Below, one piece after another: positions 12,675-17,782 of a stretch of 17,782 bases of DNA. The notes beneath the pieces were generated by a model. The model made no database searches, was not told where the DNA came from, and was given only the letters and a program-made list of their open reading frames with translations. The translations under genes and the position numbers were made by a program. Source of the stretch: Candidatus Pacearchaeota archaeon. Lineage in GTDB: Archaea > Nanobdellota > Nanobdellia > Pacearchaeales > GW2011-AR1. Location: the NCBI GenBank assembly GCA_018303895.1, contig JAGVXJ010000014.1:1-17782 (forward strand). Reading direction: 5' to 3'. The number at the start of each line of letters is the position of its first letter. Positions within the stretch are counted from its first letter, which is position 1.

Positions 12675-13714
12675 TTTTTGTTAAAGGTTCAGAAGCTGAT
12701 TTTATTAAATTTGTAAAAAATATTTCTAAAAAGGATAAAGTAGCGATTATTAGCCATAATGACAATGATGGAGTTATCTCCGGAATCTTGCTTGAAAAAT
12801 TTTTGGAAAGTCAAAATATTTCTCCTGTTTCAATAAATTTTACTGATATAAAAGTTGGTATGTTAGACAAATTTACTTCTGAATTTAAAACAAAAAAAAT
12901 TAGCAAAGTTTTTATTTCTGACATTTCAATTGATACTATTGATTCAGAATCTTTTTCAAAATTTACTTCTGAGTTTGATACATTTTTAATTGACCACCAT
13001 CCGTTAAATTCCCAGTTCAAAGATTCTCCAAATATTATAAAAACCGACGACGGTTTTTGTTCTGGTTATGTAATGTACTCTTTGGGGAAAAATTTTTGTA
13101 ATCTTGATGATTTGATTCTTTTGACTTGTACTTCAATTATTTCAGATATGGTTTACAAGACTGATGAATGTGCTAAATTTATCAAAAAGTATTATCCTTC
13201 TTTTAATCCTGAATTGGTGGCGGAATCTGTTCCAGGAAAATTATCTCGGCAAATTGCTTCTTCTCTTATTTATTTTGTTGGGAAAGAGAAAAAAGTTTAT
13301 GAAATCTTAGTTTTGGGGAATTACAAGCTCCTTGAAAAATATCACAAATTGGTTGATGAAGAAATTCAGTTGTGGGCTAAAAAGTTTGATAACGATGCTG
13401 AATCTTTTCCAGAAAAAAAACTTTTTATTTTTTCGATTAAGCCGAAATTTAATATTGGTTCAATAGTTGCGACAATTGTTTCATTGAGAAATCCTGAATC
13501 TTCAGTAATTGTTTCTTATCCTCTTGATAAAAATTTTCTTAGGGTTAATGCTCGAAATCAATCTGGAAAAAAAGATATGAATCTTCTTATGAAAAATTGC
13601 ACTAAAGGAATTCCTCTTGCTTCCGGTGGAGGTCATCCTAAAGCTTCTGGTGGAAGAGTTCCAATTAAGGATTTTGATATCTTCAAAAAAAGACTATTAG
13701 ATGGGTTCGAATAA
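12671..13714 (+). CDS. DHH-family phosphoesterase (RecJ/NrnA-like)
   Basis: A 347-residue protein with both DHH-family domains. The N-terminal DHH domain has motif I ISHNDNDG (27-34, with His29, Asp31 and Asp33), motif II FISD (81-84), motif III DHHP (108-111) and a motif IV aspartate at SIISD (Asp159), all manganese ligands. The C-terminal DHHA1 domain contains FLRVNARNQSG and the substrate-binding SGGGHPKASGG near the end. Archaeal relatives include RecJ-like nucleases and small-RNA or dinucleotide phosphodiesterases; the substrate is not resolvable here. All metal-binding residues are present, so it is probably active. It is the last gene of the gat operon, with an ATGA overlap with aroQ. 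Confidence 0.9.
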   Translation: MIFVKGSEADFIKFVKNISKKDKVAIISHNDNDGVISGILLEKFLESQNISPVSINFTDIKVGMLDKFTSEFKTKKISKVFISDISIDTIDSESFSKFTSEFDTFLIDHHPLNSQFKDSPNIIKTDDGFCSGYVMYSLGKNFCNLDDLILLTCTSIISDMVYKTDECAKFIKKYYPSFNPELVAESVPGKLSRQIASSLIYFVGKEKKVYEILVLGNYKLLEKYHKLVDEEIQLWAKKFDNDAESFPEKKLFIFSIKPKFNIGSIVATIVSLRNPESSVIVSYPLDKNFLRVNARNQSGKKDMNLLMKNCTKGIPLASGGGHPKASGGRVPIKDFDIFKKRLLDGFE

Positions 13715-13741
13715 TTTCGGGATCTTTAGAGTTTTGCTAAG

Positions 13742-13751
13742 CTTTAAAAAT
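13742..13751 (+). promoter_or_regulatory. TATA-like box of the MBL hydrolase gene
   Basis: CTTTAAAAAT lies 27-36 bases before the next ATG, giving a transcription start within a few bases of it. It marks a new unit after the gat operon. Confidence 0.4.
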
Positions 13752-13777
13752 GGTTAATCTTTTTTAAAATATTCAAT

Positions 13778-14443
13778 ATGGAAATCGATGGAATAAAAAT
13801 TTCGTGGTTAGGGCATTCAAGTTTTGTTATTAGGAATTCCAAACTTATTTACATTGACCCCTACAATCTCAAGGAAGGAGTTGAAAAGGCAGACTTAATT
13901 TTCATTACTCACAACCACTATGATCATTGTAGCATCGCTGATTTGCAAAAAATTGTAAAAGATGGAACTAGAATTATAATGCCTGCTGATTGTCAAAGCA
14001 AGATAACTAAATTTTCAATTCCAGTTAAAATTGATATTATCGAGCCGGGAAAAGAATTATCTATCGGTGAAATAAAAGTCTCGGCAGTTCATGCATATAA
14101 TATAAACAAACCATTTCATCCAAAAGAAGAAGAAGGGGTTGGATATATAATAAAAATTAATGGGCTTTTAATTTATCATGCCGGCGATACGGATTTAATT
14201 CCAGAAATGAATAATTTGACAGGATATAATCAGCCGAATAAAAAGTTTATTGCCCTTTTGCCGATTGGTGGAAGATTTACTATGAATCCGGAAGAGGCTG
14301 CTGAATCTGCGAAAATAATCAAACCTTATTTAGCAATCCCCATGCATTATGGTAGTATCGTCGGAACTGATGACGATGCGAAAGAATTCCTTGAACTTTG
14401 CGAAGAAAATGGAGTTAGGGCTGAAATTTTACCAAAAGATTAG
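13778..14443 (+). CDS. MBL-fold metal-dependent hydrolase (UlaG/UPF0173-like)
   Basis: A 221-residue metallo-beta-lactamase-fold protein. The N-terminus ISWLGHSSFVI is typical of the UlaG/UPF0173 group. THNHYDH (44-50) is the metal-binding HxHxDH, later ligands sit in VSAVHAYN and YHAGDTD, and MHYGS near the C-terminus supplies the last histidine. The length equals that of the family. Members act on varied phosphodiester, lactone or lactonized sugar substrates; which applies here cannot be told. It stands alone, 63 bases after the DHH gene with its own promoter. Confidence 0.9.
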   Translation: MEIDGIKISWLGHSSFVIRNSKLIYIDPYNLKEGVEKADLIFITHNHYDHCSIADLQKIVKDGTRIIMPADCQSKITKFSIPVKIDIIEPGKELSIGEIKVSAVHAYNINKPFHPKEEEGVGYIIKINGLLIYHAGDTDLIPEMNNLTGYNQPNKKFIALLPIGGRFTMNPEEAAESAKIIKPYLAIPMHYGSIVGTDDDAKEFLELCEENGVRAEILPKD

Positions 14444-14451
14444 TATAATAA

Positions 14452-14463
14452 TTTTTATAAATA
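14452..14463 (+). promoter_or_regulatory. TATA-like box of the 96-residue protein gene
   Basis: TTTTTATAAATA lies 20-31 bases before the ATG at 14483, without a ribosome site between, so a leaderless mRNA is likely. It is one of the clearest TATA boxes in the window. Confidence 0.5.
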
Positions 14464-14482
14464 AGAACTTAATCTAAAATAC

Positions 14483-14773
14483 ATGGGTATAATTCAAACT
14501 TTTGATGTTCCTGGTTGTGAAACTTATTTGGAAGAGAGAGTCTGCGAGGATACTGGGGCAGATTATAAAGTTTTGACCTGTAAGTTGGGCGGACACGAAT
14601 ACTCTTTTAATGTTGATTGGGTTAAAGATAAAGACAAGCTTGAATGGTTGGCAACGGTTTATGGTGGAACGCTTGTGCAAGTTAGAAAGTTTGCCCAAAG
14701 AGACACTCAAGAGGAAATCAATAAAAATCTTGACGGTTTACTAAAATCTCTTGGAAGAAGTTTACAAAAATAA
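14483..14773 (+). CDS. Conserved-looking small soluble protein, unknown function
   Basis: A 96-residue protein that is not recognised. It is soluble, mixed alpha/beta in appearance, and has three cysteines (GCETYLEERVC near residues 11-21 and LTCKLGG near 33) that could form a metal site or a disulfide. The middle YSFNVDWVKDKDKLEWLATVYGG suggests a strand-helix-strand unit, and the last 25 residues form a charged helix. A strong TATA-like box just upstream, together with a coherent hydrophobic pattern, supports real expression. Its stop lies 14 bases from the stop of the opposing gene. Confidence 0.7.
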   Translation: MGIIQTFDVPGCETYLEERVCEDTGADYKVLTCKLGGHEYSFNVDWVKDKDKLEWLATVYGGTLVQVRKFAQRDTQEEINKNLDGLLKSLGRSLQK

Positions 14774-14787
14774 ATTTTCCAAAAAAA

Positions 14788-15441
14788 TTATAAAAATTTT
14801 CCTAATTCTATTTTCAATTCATCTAATCTATGAACTGATGTAATTCCTAAAATTTCTTTTTCCTTTTCGAAGTTTGCGAAAATTGCCGGAATTTTATTTT
14901 CTTCACAAAAACTATAACTATCTTTTCTATCGCCACCGACGTAAACAATCGGTTTTCCGTATCGCTTTATGAATCTTTCAAAAACTATTTTTTTGTTATC
15001 TTTCTCATTGACTTTGGAAGTTTGTTTTATGTCGAAGAAATCAACAAGATGAATTGAGTAGAGAATTTTGTCTAATGCTTTTCTCGTGTTTGTAGTAATC
15101 AAAGCGATTTTGTAATTTTCTTTTAACTTTCTGAAATAATCAATAACCTGCGGATTTTTCAAATTTGGTCTTTTGTCGATATATTCACAAACAGAATCGA
15201 AAAACATTTCTCTTGCTTTTTGAACTCGGTTTTCTTTAGACATTTGAGGATGCAATTTTTTCATTACTTCATCTACACCCAAAAAATAGTCTTCTCTATT
15301 TGCCCAATCCATTATTGATTCATCTTTTAATTTTTCTGCGGCATTTCTGTACCATAATATGTGCGCTTTTTTCCAGGGCTCGCTTTTGATGAATAGTCCG
15401 GACAAAGTTGTCGCGATAATTGGCTTTTTGTGATTTTTCAT
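14788..15441 (-). CDS. HAD-fold protein lacking both catalytic aspartates (probable pseudo-phosphatase)
   Basis: A 217-residue protein with a HAD layout. The N-terminal strand runs into the motif I position, then a helical cap of about 80 residues, motif II (KIALITTNTRKAL, 111-123), a lysine region (143-151) and motif IV (IVYVGGDRKDSYSF, 165-178, with Asp171 and Asp174 kept). Motif I, normally DxDG followed by a hydrophobic pair and DSEP, reads ATTLSGLFIKSEPW: the nucleophile aspartate aligns to Thr12 and the acid/base aspartate to Ser14. The cap and the SEPW signature resemble beta-phosphoglucomutase-like HADs. Loss of both residues rules out the usual phosphoaspartate chemistry. It is divergent from taw3 and shares a 41-base promoter gap. 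Reading frame and flanks are intact, so it is not a decayed gene. Confidence 0.75.
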   Translation of the reverse strand: MKNHKKPIIATTLSGLFIKSEPWKKAHILWYRNAAEKLKDESIMDWANREDYFLGVDEVMKKLHPQMSKENRVQKAREMFFDSVCEYIDKRPNLKNPQVIDYFRKLKENYKIALITTNTRKALDKILYSIHLVDFFDIKQTSKVNEKDNKKIVFERFIKRYGKPIVYVGGDRKDSYSFCEENKIPAIFANFEKEKEILGITSVHRLDELKIELGKFL

Positions 15442-15454
15442 GGTTCCACAACAA

Positions 15455-15471
15455 TTTTAAATTACTTAAAC
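15455..15471. promoter_or_regulatory. Overlapping divergent promoters of the HAD-fold gene and taw3
   Basis: TTTTAAAT (15455-15462) lies 21-28 bases before the taw3 ATG at 15483. On the minus strand GTTTAAGTAA (15462-15471) lies about 21-30 bases before the start of the HAD-fold gene at 15441. The two boxes touch, so transcription in the two directions probably competes. Confidence 0.4.
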
Positions 15472-15482
15472 TTTATTATTCA

Positions 15483-16058
15483 ATGGGTGACTCATTTTTA
15501 CAATCAAAAAAAGATACACTTTCTCGTCCAGATAAATCTTTTATTGGCGGTGTCGACGCTGAAATCAAGCCTCTTTGCGACAAAATAAATTCTCTTAAAA
15601 ATTATTATACAACTTCGTCATGTTCAGGGAGAGTGGTGATTATGATTGAGAAAAAACAAAAAGATAGGGAATCATTCTTGGATATTTTTCATAGTGAAAT
15701 TTCCTTGAGAGAAATAAAAAGTGAATTGATGGCAATTGTTAAAAATAGGAAACATAAAAAATCTCTTGTGAAGTTCAAAATGGATCCTTGCATTCTTCAT
15801 GTCGCGTGCAGAACTTTAGAAGATGCGGACAAACTTTTGAAGAAGGCGCAATTTGTTGGCTGGAAAAAATCTGGTTTGTTGAGTTTAGGGAAAAAAATTA
15901 TTCTGGAATTAAACAGCACTGAAAGATTGGAATTTCCGATAATAAAAAGTTCAAAAATTCTGGTTGGCGATGAGTTTTTGGAAATTGTTGTCGAAGAAGC
16001 AAATAGAAAAATTAATGATAGCTGGCTGAAAATTCGAAAACTAGAAAAACTAATTTGA
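15483..16058 (+). CDS. taw3: tRNA wyosine methyltransferase TYW3/Taw3
   Basis: N4-methyltransferase acting on the wyosine precursor at G37 of tRNA-Phe. With the ATG at 15483 it has 191 residues. An earlier ATG at 15420 would add 21 residues read through the opposite gene's start region and precede the TATA-like box, so it is rejected. The TYW3 hallmark TTSSCSGR (43-50) is present, following FIGGVDAEIKPLCDKINSLKNYYT, which matches the family's helix leading to that motif. DPCILHVACRTLEDADKLL (about 100-118) and GWKKSGLLSLGKKIILEL are also family-like. Other wyosine genes (taw1, taw2) are not in the window. Its presence supports an archaeal or eukaryotic origin. Confidence 0.9.
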   Translation: MGDSFLQSKKDTLSRPDKSFIGGVDAEIKPLCDKINSLKNYYTTSSCSGRVVIMIEKKQKDRESFLDIFHSEISLREIKSELMAIVKNRKHKKSLVKFKMDPCILHVACRTLEDADKLLKKAQFVGWKKSGLLSLGKKIILELNSTERLEFPIIKSSKILVGDEFLEIVVEEANRKINDSWLKIRKLEKLI

Positions 16059-16071
16059 ATTTTCGCCTTAC

Positions 16072-16087
16072 TTGAAATTTATTTCAA
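16072..16087. repeat. Perfect 16-bp palindrome after taw3
   Basis: TTGAAATTTATTTCAA (TTGAAAT-TT-ATTTCAA) lies 14 bases after the taw3 stop. It could form a short hairpin at the end of the taw3 mRNA or serve as a binding site. The remaining roughly 95 bases up to the ftsZ TATA box show no gene. Confidence 0.4.
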
Positions 16088-16181
16088 CTGGGGAAAAGAT
16101 AAGGAAGTTGGAAAAGAGTATGAGATAATTTTTCAAATTACTCCTTTTTCATTACAAAACATATCTATTTTTTTAGCGAAG

Positions 16182-16286
16182 AATATTTAAACAGAATTTT
16201 GTTCTCGGGATTAGTCTGGAAGGTTATCCTCAATGTGATAATTCTCCGACGGATAGAATTACAAAGGAGGAAGAAATAAAAACAAA
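16182..16286 (+). promoter_or_regulatory. ftsZ promoter and structured 5' leader
   Basis: AATATTTAAA (16182-16191) is the TATA-like box, placing the transcription start near 16212-16215 and leaving a leader of roughly 73 bases, unlike the leaderless genes around it. The leader holds a hairpin: AATTC-TCC (16240-16247) with GGA-TA-GAATT (16251-16260) around a GAC loop. It is followed at once by AAAGGAGG (16263-16270). That Shine-Dalgarno sequence is 16 bases from the ATG, longer than normal, and no alternative start codon lies closer in frame. Confidence 0.5.
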
Positions 16287-17366
16287 ATGGTTTTAGATTT
16301 TGCAAAAGAGGCAATTCAGAATTCAGCTTCTCACAGTATTAACTTTGATGAATTAAAAGCTGGAAAGGCAAACATTAAGGTTATAGGTTGTGGAGGTTGC
16401 GGTTGTAATATGACTACTTGGCTTTACAATAAAGGAATTTCTGGTGCTGGAGTTTTTGCAGCAAACACTGATGCTCTTCATTTGAGCGTTACTAAAGCAG
16501 ACGATAAGATTCTTATAGGGAAAGAGTTGACTCGTGGACTTGGAGCTGGCGGAAGACCTCAAGTAGGTAGAGAAGCAGCTAAAGAAGCTTTGGTTGACTT
16601 GAAGAAAGCTGTTGGTGGTGCTGATATGGTTTTCGTTCTTGCAGGTCTTGGTGGTGGAACAGGAACAGGCTCTGCGCCTGTCGTTGCTCAAATCGCTAAA
16701 GAATCTGGTGCTGTCGTAATTGGTGTTGTTACAATGCCGTTCGAAGCAGAGAAAGCAAGAATTGACAAAGCAGAATTCGGTTTACAGGAATTGAGAGAAG
16801 TTACAGACACTTGTATTGTTTTAGATAATAACAGACTTGTAGATATTGCTGGACAGTTGCCAATTGAACAGGCTTTTGCAGTTGCTAATGAATTGGTCTC
16901 TACTATGATTAAGGGTATTGTTGAAACAATTACTTTACCTTCATTGATCAATCTTGATTATGCTGATGTTTCAGCTATTATGAAGAATGGTGGAGTTGCA
17001 GTTATTGGTATTGGAGAATCTGACGCTACTGACAGAGTTATGGAAGCATGTAAGCAAGCTTTGACACATCCTCTACTTGACGTGGATTATCAAGGTGCTA
17101 CTGGTGCCTTAATTCATATCACATGCGGACCGGATTTGAAACTGGAAGAGTTTGATATCATTGGAAGAACTGTTTCGGAAAACTTAAGCAACGATGCTCA
17201 AGTTATTATCGGAGCAAGAATTAGTAAAGATTTTGTCGGAAAAGTCAGAGTTATTACTATTATGACTGGTGTTAAATCTCCATACGTTCTTGGAAAGTCG
17301 TTCGAGAACGAAAGAGCTGGACCTCAAAAGTCAATGTCCGATTTAGGAATTGAAGTTTGGAGATAG
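16287..17366 (+). CDS. ftsZ: Cell division GTPase FtsZ
   Basis: Tubulin-homologous GTPase that polymerises into the division ring at mid-cell. It has 359 residues, typical of archaeal FtsZ. The tubulin signature GGGTGTG is at 122-128, after AGLG. The T7 loop LINLDYADV (220-228) holds Asn222, Asp224 and Asp227 for GTP hydrolysis in the neighbouring subunit. The C-terminal domain ends VRVITIMTGVKSPYVLG and is followed by a 20-residue linker and SDLGIEVWR, an archaeal-style tail peptide. The first nucleotide loop is unusually cysteine-rich: IGCGGCGCN (33-41) where GVGGGGGN or GVGGAGNN is common. Codon choice differs from the neighbours, with more GCT, GTT and GGT, as expected for high expression. 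A strong hairpin terminator follows. Confidence 0.96.
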   Translation: MVLDFAKEAIQNSASHSINFDELKAGKANIKVIGCGGCGCNMTTWLYNKGISGAGVFAANTDALHLSVTKADDKILIGKELTRGLGAGGRPQVGREAAKEALVDLKKAVGGADMVFVLAGLGGGTGTGSAPVVAQIAKESGAVVIGVVTMPFEAEKARIDKAEFGLQELREVTDTCIVLDNNRLVDIAGQLPIEQAFAVANELVSTMIKGIVETITLPSLINLDYADVSAIMKNGGVAVIGIGESDATDRVMEACKQALTHPLLDVDYQGATGALIHITCGPDLKLEEFDIIGRTVSENLSNDAQVIIGARISKDFVGKVRVITIMTGVKSPYVLGKSFENERAGPQKSMSDLGIEVWR

Positions 17367-17416
17367 GCCCGTAACTGATACTGAATTAAATTATTAATTT
17401 ATTTTTTATTTTCCAC

Positions 17417-17443
17417 GTCGGGGTTTTTGCCCCGGCTTTTTTT
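17417..17443 (+). terminator. Hairpin plus U-tract terminator after ftsZ
   Basis: GTCGGGG (17417-17423) pairs with CCCCGGC (17430-17436), seven pairs with one G-U, around a TTTTTG loop. Seven T follow directly, and another run of seven comes three bases later. This is the form of a bacterial intrinsic terminator and is strikingly GC-rich for this sequence. Confidence 0.75.
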
Positions 17444-17462
17444 ATATTTTTTTATCTAAATA

Positions 17463-17470
17463 TTTTTAAA
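17463..17470 (+). promoter_or_regulatory. TATA-like box of the small membrane protein gene
   Basis: TTTTTAAA lies 22-29 bases before the ATG at 17492, fitting a leaderless mRNA that begins just after the ftsZ terminator. Confidence 0.45.
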
Positions 17471-17491
17471 CTATTCCTGGGTTGATTAAAC

Positions 17492-17737
17492 ATGGAAACA
17501 AACTCGAAAAAATTGTTCTTGCTTGGATTGGCTTTGTTCATGTTGGTTATGGTTGGGGTATGCATGATGACTTTAATCCAGCCGGATAAAAATTTTTCGT
17601 GGCTTGAACCTTTTGCGCCAATTATTGTTCTTACTGGTTTTTTTATATTTATTATTGCTGCTGGACTGATTATTTTCTCTTTGATTACGAAGTATACCCC
17701 ACAGCTTGCTGTGGGGACAAAACCAACAAATAAATAA
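17492..17737 (+). CDS. Small two-helix membrane protein, unknown function
   Basis: An 81-residue protein with two membrane segments, about residues 8-28 (FLLGLALFMLVMVGVCMMTLI) and 41-66 (FAPIIVLTGFFIFIIAAGLIIFSLI). A short acidic/aromatic loop (PDKNFSWLEP) and a polar tail flank them. It is not SecE, which normally has one segment. The last codons are part of an 8-bp hairpin. It stands downstream of ftsZ but has its own promoter after the terminator, so a division role is only a guess from position. Confidence 0.65.
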   Translation: METNSKKLFLLGLALFMLVMVGVCMMTLIQPDKNFSWLEPFAPIIVLTGFFIFIIAAGLIIFSLITKYTPQLAVGTKPTNK

Positions 17738-17754
17738 AATCTACTTGGTTTTGT
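17697..17754 (+). other. Two consecutive hairpins at the 3' end of the membrane protein gene
   Basis: CCCCACAG (17697-17704) pairs perfectly with CTGTGGGG (17709-17716) around CTTG, a stable tetraloop, and lies within the last codons of the gene. Directly after it, ACAAAACCAA (17717-17726) pairs perfectly with TTGGTTTTGT (17745-17754), spanning the stop codon. They could end transcription, protect the mRNA 3' end, or form part of a small RNA between the two genes. Confidence 0.55.
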
Positions 17755-17760
17755 TTAGGT

Positions 17761-17782
17761 ATGGAAGATGAGTTGAACAAAG
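17761..17782 (+). CDS. Start of a further gene, cut by the window end
   Basis: ATG opens a frame reading MEDELNK to the window edge. An A/T-rich TATA-like TAAATAAAAT (17731-17740) lies 21-30 bases upstream, the spacing seen for other leaderless genes here. Only seven codons are visible, so the product cannot be named. Confidence 0.35.

Noticed and set aside
15420..15482. Longer taw3 frame starting at 15420
   Set aside because: It begins inside the opposing HAD-fold gene and upstream of the taw3 TATA-like box; the ATG at 15483 gives the family-like N-terminus.
16059..16181. Possible tRNA or other RNA gene before ftsZ
   Set aside because: No cloverleaf, no GGTTCRA-type T-loop box and low GC; only a 16-bp palindrome was found.
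16353..16951. Two minus-strand open frames (112 and 87 residues) opposite ftsZ
   Set aside because: They are Ser/Thr-rich shadows of a certain gene with strong sense-strand codon preference; no promoter was seen for them.
17492..17737. SecE, which follows ftsZ in many archaea
   Set aside because: The protein has two membrane segments and lacks the SecE amphipathic helix; the visible part of the next frame is too short to judge.

Overview
The window is AT-rich, gene-dense DNA that looks archaeal, most likely from a small-genome DPANN-type lineage (Pacearchaeota/Woesearchaeota-like; the lineage is inference, archaeal origin is well supported). The signs are an archaeal-type AspRS, an archaeal-style GatC, a TYW3/Taw3 wyosine methyltransferase, a TrmB-family regulator, FtsZ, and TATA-like boxes about 22-28 nt upstream of many start codons, implying mostly leaderless mRNAs. 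Shine-Dalgarno-like sequences are rare and occur mainly inside operons. No rRNA, tRNA, CRISPR array, insertion sequence or integrase was seen.

Region 1 (1-4440) is accessory in character. It has two small membrane proteins, a ribbon-helix-helix (RHH) regulator divergent from a ClpP-fold peptidase of the serine dehydrogenase proteinase type, an RHH/RelE toxin-antitoxin (TA) pair, a bacterial/eukaryotic-type tRNA-guanine transglycosylase, and a second TA pair (winged helix plus RelE-like). Its promoters carry short repeats or palindromes that look like autoregulatory operators, and a nested three-stem inverted repeat lies between the first two genes.

Region 2 (4440-9960) holds aspS with the residue signature of a non-discriminating AspRS, a HAD phosphatase plus APH-type kinase pair read divergently from a TrmB regulator, a calcineurin-like phosphoesterase coupled to that regulator, and a minus-strand pair of a zinc-finger protein and a possible TraB/TIKI-fold protein. 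Two convergent gene pairs abut stop-to-stop with no spacer.

Region 3 (9960-13714) is a tight five-gene operon: gatC, pyrimidine 5'-nucleotidase (UMPH-1), gatA, chorismate mutase, DHH phosphoesterase. Every junction overlaps by 4-8 bases. With the AspRS upstream, gatC and gatA imply that Asn-tRNA and/or Gln-tRNA is made by transamidation; gatB is not in the window.

Region 4 (13714-17782) holds an MBL-fold hydrolase, an unrecognised 96-residue protein, a HAD-fold protein that has lost both catalytic aspartates, taw3, and ftsZ with a structured leader and a bacterial-looking hairpin/U-tract terminator. A small two-helix membrane protein with two strong hairpins at its 3' end and the start of a further gene follow.

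No single recognised defence or biosynthetic system is complete here. The best novelty candidates are the RHH/peptidase/membrane-protein module with phased operator repeats, the TGT with an altered base pocket between TA modules, the UMPH-1 gene inside the gat operon, and the pseudo-phosphatase next to taw3. Motif alignments to reference proteins were made from memory, without database searches.
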